DNA from: Salinivibrio costicola subsp. costicola ATCC 33508 = LMG 11651
GTDB lineage: Bacteria > Pseudomonadota > Gammaproteobacteria > Enterobacterales > Vibrionaceae
Assembly: GCA_000565345.1 (NCBI GenBank)
Contig: AQOF01000004.1
Location: forward strand, 1-64,000
Reading direction: 5' to 3'
Length of the DNA stretch: 64,000 nt
In this document: in pieces, positions 22,236-31,450 of the stretch
Layout of the letters: each line of letters begins with the position of its first letter
Position numbering within the stretch: position 1 is the first letter of the stretch
The notes under the pieces: model-generated
What the model was told of the DNA's origin: nothing
Database searches by the model: none
The model's input: only the letters and a program-made list of their open reading frames with translations
Made by a program: the position numbers and the translations under genes

Positions 22236-22265
22236 CGCGCGGGGTGAGAACCGCGCGTTTTTTTT
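22236..22265 (+). terminator. Intrinsic terminator of secB-gpsA
   Basis: A 7-bp all-GC stem (CGCGCGG/CCGCGCG) with an 8-base loop is followed by eight T, 30 bp after the gpsA stop. Confidence 0.93.
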
Positions 22266-22317
22266 ATACACTGGCACGGTAGGGGAACGTCCCAGTTGCC
22301 GGTGATTTTTGATAAGG

Positions 22318-23160
22318 ATGAAGGCAGTGAATCAGGCTAAAAAAGAATGCCAACAGAACCGTGTGTGGCAAGCGGTAAAAACAGAAGCACGCGAACACTC
22401 AGAGCGCGAGCCCATGTTGGCCAGCTTTTACCATGCCACAATTATCAAGCACGATAATCTCGCCAGTGCCCTGAGCTATATTTTGGCCAATAAATTGTCG
22501 ACGCCGTCGATGCCGTCGATGGCGGTGCGAGAAGTGATTGAAGAAGTGTATGCCAATGATGCGTCGGTGGCTGAATCGGCTGCCTGCGATATTTGTGCCA
22601 CGGTAGAGCGGGATCCTGCGGTGGAACTGTACTCCACGCCCTTACTGTACCTAAAAGGATTTCATGCCTTGCAAGGCTTCCGTGTGGCAAATTGGCTGTG
22701 GCACCAAGGTCGCAAAGAGTTAGCGACGTACCTACAAAACCAAATTTCAGTGACCAGTCAGGTGGATGTTCATCCGGCGGCCACTATCGGACGTGGGATC
22801 ATGTTTGACCACGCCACGGGGATCGTGATCGGTGAGACGGCGGTGATCGAAGATAATGTTTCTATTTTGCAAGATGTTACTCTCGGCGGAACCGGAAAAG
22901 AAGGCGGTGATCGCCATCCGAAAATTCGGACCGGTGTGATGATCGGCGCCGGTGCGAAAATCCTTGGCAATATCGATATTGGCGAGGGCGCGAAAATTGG
23001 ATCATGCTCTGTGGTGCTCAACCCTGTACCGCCGCACACCACGGTGGCGGGCGTGCCGGCTAAAATCGTTGGGCGCCCGAGTTCACACATGCCCTCACTG
23101 GATATGGTTCAAGAGTTTAACGGCTCACACAAAACGTTTATCTCTGGGGACGGCATATAA
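22318..23160 (+). CDS. cysE: Serine O-acetyltransferase
   Basis: CysE acetylates L-serine with acetyl-CoA, the first committed step of cysteine synthesis. The N-terminal helical domain (about residues 20-150, ANKLSTPSMPSMAVREV) is followed by a left-handed beta-helix with catalytic DHATGIVIGE and GGTGKEGGDRHPKI. The start is the ATG at 22318 (280 aa). Because AAGG touches this ATG, the GTG three codons later (22327), with GAAGG before it, is a fair alternative. It sits between two terminators and so is probably monocistronic. Confidence 0.96.
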   Translation: MKAVNQAKKECQQNRVWQAVKTEAREHSEREPMLASFYHATIIKHDNLASALSYILANKLSTPSMPSMAVREVIEEVYANDASVAESAACDICATVERDPAVELYSTPLLYLKGFHALQGFRVANWLWHQGRKELATYLQNQISVTSQVDVHPAATIGRGIMFDHATGIVIGETAVIEDNVSILQDVTLGGTGKEGGDRHPKIRTGVMIGAGAKILGNIDIGEGAKIGSCSVVLNPVPPHTTVAGVPAKIVGRPSSHMPSLDMVQEFNGSHKTFISGDGI

Positions 23161-23181
23161 CTGCTTTGACGCCAATCCACA

Positions 23182-23211
23182 AAAAAACGGAACCGCACGG
23201 TTCCGTTTTTT
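23182..23211. terminator. Bidirectional terminator between cysE and pfkA
   Basis: A symmetrical element (ACGGAACC-gcac-GGTTCCGT) has seven A on one side and six T on the other, so it can end both the plus-strand cysE and the minus-strand pfkA transcripts. Confidence 0.95.
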
Positions 23212-23249
23212 GATCGCCATGCGCTAATCAGCGCAATATCGCGAGCGGC

Positions 23250-24212
23250 TTAGAACAGTTTTTCTGCCACTTCGTAAAGATCATCACGGAATGGGCGCTT
23301 CATGTTTTCAATGGCATCAATGATGTCATGGTGAACCATTTTGTCATTTTGAATCCCGACACAGCGACCGCCTTCGCCGTTTTGCAGCAGGTCGACCGCA
23401 TAGGCACCCATGCGCGAAGCAAGGATACGGTCAAATGCGCCTGGCTGACCGCCACGCTGAATGTGGCCCAAAATGGTCGCACGTGTTTCGCGGCCAGTTT
23501 CGGTTTCGATGAACTTCGCCAGTTCATTAGCATCGGTCATTAGCTCTGTAATCGCGATGATCGCGTGCTTTTTACCCTTGTAAATGCCTTCTTTCACTTT
23601 GGCAAGCAGCTTGTCTTTATCAAGACCAATTTCCGGTGTGATGATGTATTCACAGCCGCCAGCGATCGACGCCATTAAGGTCAAGTCACCACAGTGGCGC
23701 CCCATGACTTCGACAATAGAGATCCGCTGATGCGACGAGGAGGTGTCACGCAAACGGTCGATAGCGTCGATCACTGTGTTCATCGCGGTCATATAGCCAA
23801 TGGTATAATCGGTACCGGCGACGTCGTTATCAATGGTGCCTGGCAGGCCAATACAAGGATAGCCCATCTCAGTCAGTTTTTTCGCGCCCATGAACGACCC
23901 GTCACCACCGATAACCACCAGTGCATCAATGCCGTGCATTTTTAGATTTTGAATGGCTTGCTCACGTACTTTTTCGTCAGCAAACTCGGGGAAGCGAGCT
24001 GAACCTAAAAAGGTTCCGCCGCGGTTAATCACGTCAGATACGCTTGTTCGGTTTAGGCGTTCGATACGGTTTTGATGCAAGCCAAGAAACCCGTCATAAA
24101 TACCGTAAACTTCTAATCCTTCGCTCAATGCGCTGCGAACCACACCGCGAATCGCTGCGTTCATACCTGGCGCATCACCGCCACTGGTCAAAACACCAAT
24201 TTTTCTAACCAT
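23250..24212 (-). CDS. pfkA: ATP-dependent 6-phosphofructokinase
   Basis: PfkA phosphorylates fructose 6-phosphate with ATP, the committed step of glycolysis. The 320-aa protein begins [18 protein letters not shown] and shows GGDGSFMGA, the catalytic [11 protein letters not shown] and MGRHCGDL. I used the ATG at 24212, the usual family start; the frame is open eight codons further. A TGTAAT-N3-ATTACA palindrome resembling a HexR box lies about 110 bp upstream. Confidence 0.97.
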   Translation of the reverse strand: MVRKIGVLTSGGDAPGMNAAIRGVVRSALSEGLEVYGIYDGFLGLHQNRIERLNRTSVSDVINRGGTFLGSARFPEFADEKVREQAIQNLKMHGIDALVVIGGDGSFMGAKKLTEMGYPCIGLPGTIDNDVAGTDYTIGYMTAMNTVIDAIDRLRDTSSSHQRISIVEVMGRHCGDLTLMASIAGGCEYIITPEIGLDKDKLLAKVKEGIYKGKKHAIIAITELMTDANELAKFIETETGRETRATILGHIQRGGQPGAFDRILASRMGAYAVDLLQNGEGGRCVGIQNDKMVHHDIIDAIENMKRPFRDDLYEVAEKLF

Positions 24213-24323
24213 GGTTACCCTCTGACTGTTCGTCACTTATTTCGTGCCGATTGCGGAAATGGCAACCTGCTTGCCCCAGTGAACCCGCAATGACGCTTGC
24301 TTAAACTGTAATTTTCCTACTTC

Positions 24324-24338
24324 TGTAATAGTATTACA
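24324..24338. promoter_or_regulatory. HexR-like palindrome upstream of pfkA
   Basis: TGTAATAGTATTACA is a perfect 6+3+6 palindrome. It matches the known gammaproteobacterial HexR box (TGTAATwwwATTACA) at every arm position. A further TGTAAT half-site lies at 24307. It is in the pfkA upstream region and also close to the fieF 3' end. Confidence 0.55.
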
Positions 24339-24366
24339 ATTACTGTAGAAAAAAAGTTGATACATG

Positions 24367-25308
24367 TCAGCCCGATGAGCTTTTGTTCAGCCTCTCATCA
24401 AGGCTTTTGTTTTCCTTGCCACCACCTGTTTCCCTTGCCACCACCGATTTTGGGTCTTGATGAATCATGACATCTGCACCGGGAAAGGCGACCAGCAGCC
24501 TATCTTCTACGGCATCTGCAAGGGTATGTGCATCCACTAAGGGTAGCTCGTCATCAAGCTCTATGTGTAGTTGGATAAATTTTGTCATACCGGCTTGGCG
24601 CGTACGCAGTTGGTGAATACCATGAACGCCGACGACAGAACTGGAAAGTACCGCGATTTTCTCTTGCTCTTCAAGCGGTAACTGCCGATCAAGCAGTGAT
24701 TGGACCGCCTCGTACGCCATTTTGACAGCTTGAGATAGGATAAAAACACTGATGCCGATGGCAAACCAAGCGTCAGCTTGCGTCCAGCCGTACCAACTCA
24801 ATGCCAAGGCGACGATGATCGCAATATTCATTAATAAATCGGATTGATAGTGAAGTGCATCGGCAGCAATGGCTGGGCTGGCCGTTTTGCGAATCACCCA
24901 TTTTTGGAATAAGACTAACCCTAGCGTAATCACGGTGGCACCTGCACTGACAGCAACGCCAAGCTCTGGCGATGCAATCGGCACTGGCTTGAACAAACGT
25001 TCAAGGCCACTGAGGAGCAAGAAAGAGGCTGATCCGACGATAAAGGTGGATTGCGCGAGTGCGGCGAGGGATTCGGCTTTGCCGTGCCCGAAACTATGTT
25101 CACTATCAGCAGGTTGAACGGCGTACCGCACCACAATTAAATTGGTCAACGAGGCCAGTAGATCGAGCAGTGAATCGACAAATGAGGCCAGCACACTGAC
25201 CGATCCTGTTAGCCACCATGCAATCAATTTGGCCAGAAGTAAGGTGGTCGCTACCGCGGTGGCTGCCCACGCGGCGGCCTCGACCCAGAAAGCATACTGT
25301 TTTTTCAT
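24367..25308 (-). CDS. fieF: Cation-efflux pump FieF (cation diffusion facilitator)
   Basis: FieF (YiiP) exports Fe2+/Zn2+ in exchange for protons across the inner membrane. The protein has six predicted membrane segments in the first 200 residues, the transport-site motifs [13 protein letters not shown] (DxxxD) and HYQSDLLMN (HxxxD), and a cytoplasmic metal-binding C-terminal domain with HQDP. I chose the ATG at 25308 (313 aa) by comparison with FieF. It has no ribosome binding site: it directly follows the U-tract of a terminator-like hairpin. It lies downstream of cpxP on the same strand, the E. coli order. Confidence 0.92.
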   Translation of the reverse strand: MKKQYAFWVEAAAWAATAVATTLLLAKLIAWWLTGSVSVLASFVDSLLDLLASLTNLIVVRYAVQPADSEHSFGHGKAESLAALAQSTFIVGSASFLLLSGLERLFKPVPIASPELGVAVSAGATVITLGLVLFQKWVIRKTASPAIAADALHYQSDLLMNIAIIVALALSWYGWTQADAWFAIGISVFILSQAVKMAYEAVQSLLDRQLPLEEQEKIAVLSSSVVGVHGIHQLRTRQAGMTKFIQLHIELDDELPLVDAHTLADAVEDRLLVAFPGADVMIHQDPKSVVARETGGGKENKSLDERLNKSSSG

Positions 25309-25342
25309 AAAAAAGGGCTGTGTAGTGAAACGCAACCCTTAG
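25309..25342 (-). terminator. Terminator-like hairpin between cpxP and fieF
   Basis: AAGGG pairs with CCCTT, extended inward by a few interrupted pairs, and is followed by six T on the minus strand. The last T directly precedes the fieF ATG. It would end the cpxP mRNA or, if read through, hide the only ribosome-binding-like stretch (AAGGG) upstream of fieF. Confidence 0.6.
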
Positions 25343-25383
25343 TATATAGGCTGTTGACCCGATGCGTATGACACGACGCAGAT

Positions 25384-25848
25384 TTATCGTGAACAATTGC
25401 CTCGACGATCATGGTGGCCTTGGCCGCGCTTGCCTTTTTCTTTATCCCAACCGCCGTGTCGGCGTTGGTCATGCATCTTATCTAAGAAGATTTCTTGTTG
25501 CTCTGGCGTCAACACTTGCATCATGGCATGCATGTGGCGAGCGCGCTCGATCCCTTGGCCGTGCATTTGTCGGCCATGTTGTGGCATGGCATTGAATAGC
25601 TCGGTGGCCGCCGCTTCATCAAATTCTGGTTGAGTTAGCAGTGCCCCCATTTTCTGCCGGAATCCGTCACGCGCCTGGAGACGTTGATCGCGGTAAGTGT
25701 CGCGAAGGGTGTCGAGTTGTGATTGTTGTGCTTCCGTTAAGTCAAGATCCTGCCAGATCCCGCGGTTGGTGTCGTTACCGAACTGAGGTGCAGCAAGGGT
25801 GGGAATCGCAATGAGCGCGGCGGCTAAGCCAAGGGTTAAACGTTTCAT
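25384..25848 (-). CDS. cpxP: Periplasmic chaperone-like CpxP/Spy family protein
   Basis: The 154-aa protein has a signal peptide (residues 1-19, ending TLAA) and the two LTxxQ motifs of the CpxP/Spy family (LTEAQQSQL near residue 37, LTPEQQEIF near 113), with a His- and Arg-rich C-terminus. CpxP is a periplasmic dampener of CpxA and helps dispose of misfolded proteins. It is divergent from cpxRA across a region with a perfect CpxR box, so it should be strongly induced by envelope stress. Confidence 0.9.
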   Translation of the reverse strand: MKRLTLGLAAALIAIPTLAAPQFGNDTNRGIWQDLDLTEAQQSQLDTLRDTYRDQRLQARDGFRQKMGALLTQPEFDEAAATELFNAMPQHGRQMHGQGIERARHMHAMMQVLTPEQQEIFLDKMHDQRRHGGWDKEKGKRGQGHHDRRGNCSR

Positions 25849-25898
25849 CCTGTCTCTCCATCATTGAGTAGGTACACGTTTAGATTAACCCTTGGGAT

Positions 25899-25933
25899 GT
25901 AAAGTCACGTTATGCGATGTAAAGATGGGTAAA
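25899..25933. promoter_or_regulatory. CpxR binding sites between cpxP and cpxR
   Basis: GTAAA at 25919 and GTAAA at 25929 are separated by exactly 5 bases, a perfect match to the known CpxR box GTAAA-N5-GTAAA. A third GTAAA lies at 25899. The site is shared by the divergent cpxP and cpxRA promoters. Confidence 0.85.
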
Positions 25934-26009
25934 GTCATGCCTGTGCCGATGTCGCTATGATAAAAAGATTGTATTCAGCGTCACTGAATTGAGGAGAGGG
26001 TCACGGGCG

Positions 26010-26705
26010 ATGCAGCAGGTTCTAATTATTGACGATGACACCGAATTGACCGCACTGCTTGGTGAGTTGCTGTCATTGGAAGGGTTTTCGGTTCGCTGCG
26101 CGGACAATGGACAAATGGGCTTAGCAATGGCGAGTGAGTTACCGCCAGATATTATTTTGCTCGATGTCATGATGCCGGTCTTAAATGGTATGGAAACGTT
26201 ACGGCAACTCCGCGCCACGTCACATGTTGCGATTTTGATGTTGACCGCACGAGGTGAAGAGGTAGACCGCGTGATGGGCTTAGAGCTTGGGGCGGATGAT
26301 TATCTGGCCAAACCGTTTAGTGATCGAGAGCTTCTAGCAAGAATGCGGGCGATTTTACGACGCACTCGCTTACCGGACCCCGATCCGCCGACCCAAGCGC
26401 AAGAGCCTGTTTTAGCCCATGACGATGTGTGCGTTTACCCGCATCGGTTGGAAACAGTATGCCAAGGCGAGACGGTCGATCTGACCGGCATGGAGACAGA
26501 AATGTTGGCGTGCTTGCTGGCGCACCCGGGTGAAGTGGTAAGTAAAGCCCACTTGAGTGAGCAGGTGTTAGGTAAGCGTTTGATGCCCTTTGACCGTGCC
26601 GTGGATGTGCACATTTCCAATTTGCGCAAAAAGTTACCTGAACGTGCTGATGCTAAACCAAGAATCAAAACGCTGCGAGGAAAGGGGTATTTATGGGTCG
26701 ACTAG
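26010..26705 (+). CDS. cpxR: Envelope-stress response regulator CpxR
   Basis: This OmpR-family regulator has a receiver domain with the acidic pocket (residues 8-10), the phosphoacceptor Asp52 in LLDVMMP and the conserved lysine in DDYLAKPF, followed by a winged-helix DNA-binding domain ending in IKTLRGKGYLW. The ATG at 26010 (231 aa) follows GAGGAGAGGG and matches the CpxR N-terminus; the frame is open seven codons further upstream. It overlaps cpxA by 13 bases and is divergent from its target cpxP. Confidence 0.96.
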   Translation: MQQVLIIDDDTELTALLGELLSLEGFSVRCADNGQMGLAMASELPPDIILLDVMMPVLNGMETLRQLRATSHVAILMLTARGEEVDRVMGLELGADDYLAKPFSDRELLARMRAILRRTRLPDPDPPTQAQEPVLAHDDVCVYPHRLETVCQGETVDLTGMETEMLACLLAHPGEVVSKAHLSEQVLGKRLMPFDRAVDVHISNLRKKLPERADAKPRIKTLRGKGYLWVD

Positions 26706-28087
26706 CCAGCGTGCGCCAAACCCTGTCGCGTGTTCCTTTTTTCTCCAGTTTGTATGGTCGGGTTTTCGTGATTTTTTGGCTCACACTATTACTGGTATTA
26801 GCGGCGGTCATTTGGGCCCAGCGTGGCGATCCGCGATCGCTGCACCCAGTGCCGGCCGCGGAGCAAGCACGTATTGCTGCTCAAATAAATCAGTTAGTGA
26901 ACATCGCGACGACACGCGACATACCGATAGCCACGCTCGTTGCCAGACATAATCAGCGTCGTGGTCATCGCCACAGTCGGGCAGCGAACACCCTTTACTG
27001 GGTCCCTAAATCGGCCCGGATTGACGATTTACCGACCGAGTTACGTCGCTTTATGGCTCAAACCAATGAGACAGAGCAGCCGATGCAACGCTTGGTGCGT
27101 CGCGCCATGCTCGCCGGTCCTTTTTCTGTGAGTACGGATAACGCGCAAGGCAATCTTTATCATGCCCGTCGTTGGCAGCCTCGTCTTCCTTTCGTGTTGA
27201 AAATACTGGAAACGCCGCAGCATTTGTTGCTGGTCACTATGTTGGTCAGTACTCCTCTGTTGCTTTGGTTGGCCTATACACTGACGCGTCCGGCGCGGCG
27301 GTTTGAGGCGGCAAGTCGTCGTGTCGCCAACGGCGATTTAGTGCCGGATCCTGCGTTAGAGTGCGGCCCGAGAGAATTCAGTGAGGCTGGGAAGGGATTT
27401 AATCACATGGTTACGGCGCTCAATCAAATGGTGACCGGACAACAGCAACTGGTGTCGGATATTTCTCATGAGTTACGGTCGCCGCTGACGCGCTTACAAA
27501 TGGCACGCGCCTTGGCGGAGCGTGAATTAGGACACAGTGATAGCTTGGCCAGGATTGAGCGGGAAGCGGGGCAGCTTGAAGCCTTAATTGCGGAGCTGCT
27601 TACGTTGTCAAAACTGCAAGCGCAAGGGCAGCTTGAGCGCGCGTCAGTCAGTGCGGATGTGTTGTGGCAGTCGGTGGTGGACGATGCGAGTTTCGAAGCG
27701 AATCAACAAGGCAAATCGATCACGATAACGCCATGGCCGTCGGTCACATTGAGTGTTAATTCGCGCCTAGCTTGTAGCGCGTTGGAAAACGTACTAAGAA
27801 ACGCGATCCGTTATGCGCACCTAGGTATCGATATCACCACATTCATTGATGATACCATGCTGGTCATTCAGGTTGCCGATGATGGTCCGGGAGTGCCAGA
27901 GAGCATGTTGACCGATATCTTTCGGCCTTTTTATCGTGTTTCTGCCGCCCGAGAGCGGCAATCTGGCGGCTCTGGGCTAGGGCTTGCGATCACCGCGCAA
28001 GCGGTACAACAGCATGGCGGGCAGGTCCTGGCTCACAATCGACCGCAAGGCGGGTTGGTCGTCACACTTCGCTGGCCGGTGCATTAA
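26693..28087 (+). CDS. cpxA: Envelope-stress sensor histidine kinase CpxA
   Basis: The 464-aa protein has two transmembrane segments (about 20-42 and 178-197) around a periplasmic sensor domain, a HAMP linker (about 198-250), a HisKA domain with His259 in SDISHELRSPLTRL, and a HATPase domain (NVLRNAIRYA, DDGPGVP, GSGLGLAI). CpxA phosphorylates CpxR on envelope misfolding and dephosphorylates it otherwise. Its start codon lies inside cpxR, so the two are translationally coupled. Confidence 0.95.
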   Translation: MGRLASVRQTLSRVPFFSSLYGRVFVIFWLTLLLVLAAVIWAQRGDPRSLHPVPAAEQARIAAQINQLVNIATTRDIPIATLVARHNQRRGHRHSRAANTLYWVPKSARIDDLPTELRRFMAQTNETEQPMQRLVRRAMLAGPFSVSTDNAQGNLYHARRWQPRLPFVLKILETPQHLLLVTMLVSTPLLLWLAYTLTRPARRFEAASRRVANGDLVPDPALECGPREFSEAGKGFNHMVTALNQMVTGQQQLVSDISHELRSPLTRLQMARALAERELGHSDSLARIEREAGQLEALIAELLTLSKLQAQGQLERASVSADVLWQSVVDDASFEANQQGKSITITPWPSVTLSVNSRLACSALENVLRNAIRYAHLGIDITTFIDDTMLVIQVADDGPGVPESMLTDIFRPFYRVSAARERQSGGSGLGLAITAQAVQQHGGQVLAHNRPQGGLVVTLRWPVH

Positions 28088-28149
28088 TATTGCGCTGGTT
28101 TCCCGCGGTTGCGACAATAACGGCTTATTTCTCACTGTGGTAACTGACC

Positions 28150-28610
28150 ATGTTTGACATTGCGCTTTATGAGCCAGAAATTGCGCCTAATACGGGCAAT
28201 ATTATTCGATTATGTGCTAACTGTGGCGCTAACTTGCACTTGATTGAGCCGTTAGGCTTCGATTTGGAAGAGAAGAAGGTACGCCGTGCGGGGTTGGATT
28301 ATCATGACTTGGCACGGGTGACGCGACATGCGAATTATGCCGCCTTCATTGATGCCATGGCTGGACGTCGGATCTTTGCTTGTACAACCAAAGCGACGCA
28401 ATATCATACTCAGGCAACATTTGCGCCTGGCGACGTGCTGTTGTTTGGCCCTGAAACACGGGGCTACCGCAGGATCTGATTCAGTCACTGTCGGACACGC
28501 AGCGTTTGCGTATCCCGATGCAGCCAGATGCACGCAGCCTCAACTTATCCAATGCAGTGGCAATTATTGGCTACGAAGCCTGGCGTCAGTTAGGTTTTGA
28601 AGGCGCATAG
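28150..28610 (+). CDS. trmL: tRNA (cytidine/uridine-2'-O-)-methyltransferase TrmL, frameshifted
   Basis: TrmL methylates the 2'-O of nucleotide 34 in tRNA-Leu isoacceptors. This SPOUT-fold protein shows [21 protein letters not shown] and, in another frame, [15 protein letters not shown] with the trefoil-knot SAM site. Adding one G to the GGGG run near 28462 restores [14 protein letters not shown] and a 153-aa protein of normal length. The frameshift is probably a homopolymer error. A terminator shared with tpiA follows. Confidence 0.9.
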
Positions 28611-28627
28611 CGAACAGACTGACAGAC

Positions 28628-28661
28628 AAAAAACGCCCCCTACCAATAGGGAGCGTTTTTA
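28628..28661. terminator. Bidirectional terminator between trmL and tpiA
   Basis: An imperfect 10-bp stem (ACGCCCCCTA with TAGGGAGCGT, one mismatch) has a CCAA loop, with A-run and T-run flanks. It suits both convergent transcripts. Confidence 0.9.
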
Positions 28662-28703
28662 TTCGCGAGCGCGTTGCTATTGGCTATTTAACCGCACAAC
28701 GAA

Positions 28704-29471
28704 TTACGCTTTTTTCGCTTCACCAGCGGCTTTCGCGATTGCAGCAAAGCCTGCAGCGTCAAGCGCGGCACCGCCAACCAAGGCGCCGTCGATATCCGGC
28801 ATCGCGAACAGCTCTGCGGCATTTCCAGCTTTGACCGAACCGCCGTACTGGATGACCACTTTGCTTGCGACGTCTTCGCTGTAAGACGCAATGTGCTTAC
28901 GGATGGCAGCATGAATGTCTTGCGCTTGCTGAGCGGTTGCCGCTTTACCGGTGCCGATTGCCCAGATTGGTTCATAAGCAATGATCGCACCGTTTAGCGC
29001 TTCAACGCCTTGAGATTGGATCACAGCGTCAAGCTGGCGAGAACACACCGCCAGAGTTTCGCCCGCTTCGTTTTGTGCGTCAGACTCACCGATACAAAGT
29101 ACTGGCGTGAGGCCATTTTCTTTCAAGAAAGCGAATTTTTTCGCGACAAATTCGTCAGATTCTTGGTGATATTCACGGCGCTCTGAGTGGCCGATAATAA
29201 TATGGGTTGCACCAAAATCTTTCAGCATGTCGGCAGAGATATCACCGGTGAATGCACCGCTATTGTTGGTATCAACGTTTTGCGCACCTAACTTAATGGC
29301 GCTATCAGCCAGCAGTTGTTCGGCTTGTGCCAGATACATCACCGGTGGTGCGACGGCAACGTCAACGCTTTCAACGTCTTTGAGTTCAGCATTAAGGCCG
29401 TTAAGCAGTTCAGTGACCATGGCTTTGCTGCCATTGAGTTTCCAGTTACCCATTACCAATGGACGGCGCAT
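28704..29471 (-). CDS. tpiA: Triosephosphate isomerase
   Basis: TpiA interconverts glyceraldehyde 3-phosphate and dihydroxyacetone phosphate. The 255-aa TIM barrel has the catalytic lysine in MGNWKLNGS, the electrophilic histidine in IIGHSERRE, the catalytic glutamate in [14 protein letters not shown] and the phosphate-binding GGSVKAGN. The ATG at 29471 gives the normal length, although the frame is open to 29603. It is convergent with trmL and divergent from a tautomerase gene. Confidence 0.98.
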   Translation of the reverse strand: MRRPLVMGNWKLNGSKAMVTELLNGLNAELKDVESVDVAVAPPVMYLAQAEQLLADSAIKLGAQNVDTNNSGAFTGDISADMLKDFGATHIIIGHSERREYHQESDEFVAKKFAFLKENGLTPVLCIGESDAQNEAGETLAVCSRQLDAVIQSQGVEALNGAIIAYEPIWAIGTGKAATAQQAQDIHAAIRKHIASYSEDVASKVVIQYGGSVKAGNAAELFAMPDIDGALVGGAALDAAGFAAIAKAAGEAKKA

Positions 29472-29591
29472 AGGAGTTCCTCCGCGGTTTAGTTGATTTG
29501 AAGTCAAAAGATGTAAAGAAGGTAGTCTATTGTAGCGCGGCCTTCTCTGTTTAAAATCATAGAATGGCGAGAATGTCCTCGTTTTTACCCG

Positions 29592-29605
29592 TTTTGCGCG
29601 CAAAA
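29592..29605. repeat. 14-bp perfect palindrome upstream of tpiA
   Basis: TTTTGCGCGCAAAA lies in the divergent promoter region of tpiA and the tautomerase gene, about 120 bp from each start. It may be an operator; no family is assigned. The 262-bp region otherwise shows nothing recognisable. Confidence 0.4.
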
Positions 29606-29733
29606 GGGAACCTTCAAGTAGTAAAATTTCATCATTATTGCGCCAATGGGGCGGCCAAAGTGTGACAGAGGTGCTCGTGATGGCGTCTATCTTGCGGCAT
29701 GATGCAGGTTTGTGTTTTCAACGGAGTGAAACG

Positions 29734-30096
29734 ATGCCTCATTTGGTGATGGAATACACCGACGCGTTAGCAGAGCGCGTGAACATTGATCAGCTGGTGG
29801 ATGATCTGCACCAAGCGGCGATCGCCACCGATTGTTTTGACCCTGACGCGCTCAAGTCTCGGGCTGTTCCATGCGCCGTTTGGCGTGTCGGTGCGCAAGC
29901 CGATCGCGGCGAGTTTGTGCATGTCGAGTTTCGCCTACTGGCTGGACGCAGTGATCAACAAAAACAGCAAATCAGTGACGCATTAACCGGGCCGCTGCGT
30001 GACCATGCAGGCCATGTCACCAGCCTAACGGTGGAAGTTCGTGACATGGATACCACCAGTTATCGCAAGTGGGTCGGACCCAATCATGCACTATGA
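29734..30096 (+). CDS. 5-carboxymethyl-2-hydroxymuconate isomerase-like tautomerase
   Basis: The 120-aa protein belongs to the CHMI branch of the tautomerase superfamily: it begins Met-Pro (MPHLVMEYTDAL), and Pro2 is the known catalytic base. The ATG at 29734 lies six bases after GGAG. The homoprotocatechuate genes that normally accompany HpaF are absent here, so its real substrate is unknown; isolated copies are common in vibrios. An upstream extension to 29638 would bury the catalytic proline and is rejected. Confidence 0.82.
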   Translation: MPHLVMEYTDALAERVNIDQLVDDLHQAAIATDCFDPDALKSRAVPCAVWRVGAQADRGEFVHVEFRLLAGRSDQQKQQISDALTGPLRDHAGHVTSLTVEVRDMDTTSYRKWVGPNHAL

Positions 30097-30110
30097 GTGG
30101 CTCAATCGGT

Positions 30111-30458
30111 TTATCTCGATTGCGTTGGTGGTGTGGGGGCGTTGGCTGTTTGTCCCACTTTAAATTCCATGATGTCCGCTTGGTGGCTGCGCAAGGCGTC
30201 TGGGTTGGTAAACGCAGTCGAAAAGCGCGAATACTGACGAGTCAGTGCTTGGAAGAGCATCATGTTGACGTGTAATGGATTTTTACCATGATCAATCATG
30301 CGATTAATATGGCTTAACATGGCATGGAGCTGCGGCTGAGTGGCGTGGGACGCATTGGCGATCACCTCTTCGCTCATTTTAAGCCGTAATGTTTCTAACG
30401 CACGAGGATCGGTTTGGGCCAGCGCCGCTAACTCATCAAAAGAAGGAAGGGTCTTCAT
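30111..30458 (-). CDS. DUF3135 family protein
   Basis: This 115-aa soluble, mostly helical protein begins MKTLPSFDELAALAQTDP, a pattern I recognise from the DUF3135 family of small vibrio and Shewanella proteins with no known function. It contains MLSHINRMIDHGKNPLHV in the middle and a proline- and threonine-rich tail. It is convergent with the tautomerase gene. No partner or reaction can be proposed. Confidence 0.72.
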   Translation of the reverse strand: MKTLPSFDELAALAQTDPRALETLRLKMSEEVIANASHATQPQLHAMLSHINRMIDHGKNPLHVNMMLFQALTRQYSRFSTAFTNPDALRSHQADIMEFKVGQTANAPTPPTQSR

Positions 30459-30587
30459 CGCATACTCCTTACGCGTCGTCGGCCGCGTGGCCGTGTTACC
30501 AAAGCGTTAAAGTAACTATGAGTCGAGGTTTGCCAGGGATCAAACTCGCGCTGTCTGGCTAAGCTGGCGCCGTGGATAGAGAGATGG

Positions 30588-30626
30588 ACGACGTATTGAG
30601 TAATCAATTGAATCAACGTCGTTTTT
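30588..30626 (+). terminator. Orphan terminator-like hairpin
   Basis: ACGACGT at 30588-30594 pairs with ACGTCGT at 30616-30622, with an inner ATTGA/TCAAT stem, followed by TTTTT on the plus strand. No plus-strand gene lies upstream within 490 bp apart from the tautomerase gene behind DUF3135, so it may end a small RNA or an antisense transcript. Confidence 0.4.
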
Positions 30627-30646
30627 CTGGGATTATTTTTGTGGGT

Positions 30647-30689
30647 AAAAATGCCCCGCTTTACCGTATGCGTATCAGCAAAGCAGGGG
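30647..30689 (-). terminator. Intrinsic terminator of fpr
   Basis: CCCCGCTTT at 30654-30662 pairs with AAAGCAGGGG at 30680-30689 (one bulge). On the minus strand it is followed by CATTTTT. It lies just past the fpr stop. Confidence 0.75.
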
Positions 30690-30697
30690 GAGTGTTT

Positions 30698-31441
30698 TTA
30701 CCAGTAATGCTCAGTGGTCACATTCCCGGGCTTGCGGCGTAAGTTTTTACTGAGGCCTTTTCCTTCCAGCAGTGTTTTCACTTCTTTTACCATGGCTGGG
30801 TTGCCACACAACATCACCTGGCTGTGCTCGGAGGTCAGAGGCAGACCAACCACGCGCTCGAGCAATCCGTCTTCGAGCGCGTGTGTTACCCGACCTGATA
30901 AGGCGCCAGCTATAGGCTCGCGACTAACAAAAGGCTGAACCACCAGTTGGTCAGGGTATTTTTCTGCCAGTGCGTTAATGCGTGCTTGATAGGTTAAATC
31001 GGCAGCAAAACGTACCGCATGGACCAAGATAATTTTGCGAAAACGTGACCAGACATCGCCTTGCTCCATCAGCGAAATATAAGGGCCGATGGCTGTCCCC
31101 GTGGCAAACATCCAGAGGTGTTGACCCTGTGGTACTTCATCTAGGGTAAAGTAGCCGGCTGGATCTTGGGTAATCATCACGTTATCACCCGGCTCGAGCG
31201 CGTGAAGGCGTGGTGACATCAGGCCGTCAGCCACACGTGTCGCATACACTTCTAAGTATTTACTTTGTGGAGGATTCACAAACGAATAGGCGCGCTGGAT
31301 CAGTTTGCCATCGATCTCCATCCCTAGCTTTGTGAATTGGCCTGCCGTAAATGGCGCGACAGGGGCGGATAACACCAGGCTGAAGAGATCCTTCGTCCAA
31401 TGTTGGTTCTCCACGACATCAGCCTTGATCCAAGTGGCCAT
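30698..31441 (-). CDS. fpr: Ferredoxin/flavodoxin-NADP+ reductase
   Basis: Fpr passes electrons between NADPH and flavodoxin or ferredoxin, for example for Fe-S assembly, radical enzymes and oxidative-stress defence. The 247-aa protein has the FAD-binding RAYSFVNPP, the pyrophosphate-binding GTAIGPYISL, the NADP motif CGNPAMV and the C-terminal aromatic residue (EHYW). The ATG at 31441 follows a near-perfect AGGAGGT. A cysteine-rich regulator gene lies 9 bp upstream on the same strand. Confidence 0.96.
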   Translation of the reverse strand: MATWIKADVVENQHWTKDLFSLVLSAPVAPFTAGQFTKLGMEIDGKLIQRAYSFVNPPQSKYLEVYATRVADGLMSPRLHALEPGDNVMITQDPAGYFTLDEVPQGQHLWMFATGTAIGPYISLMEQGDVWSRFRKIILVHAVRFAADLTYQARINALAEKYPDQLVVQPFVSREPIAGALSGRVTHALEDGLLERVVGLPLTSEHSQVMLCGNPAMVKEVKTLLEGKGLSKNLRRKPGNVTTEHYW

Positions 31442-31450
31442 ATTACCTCC

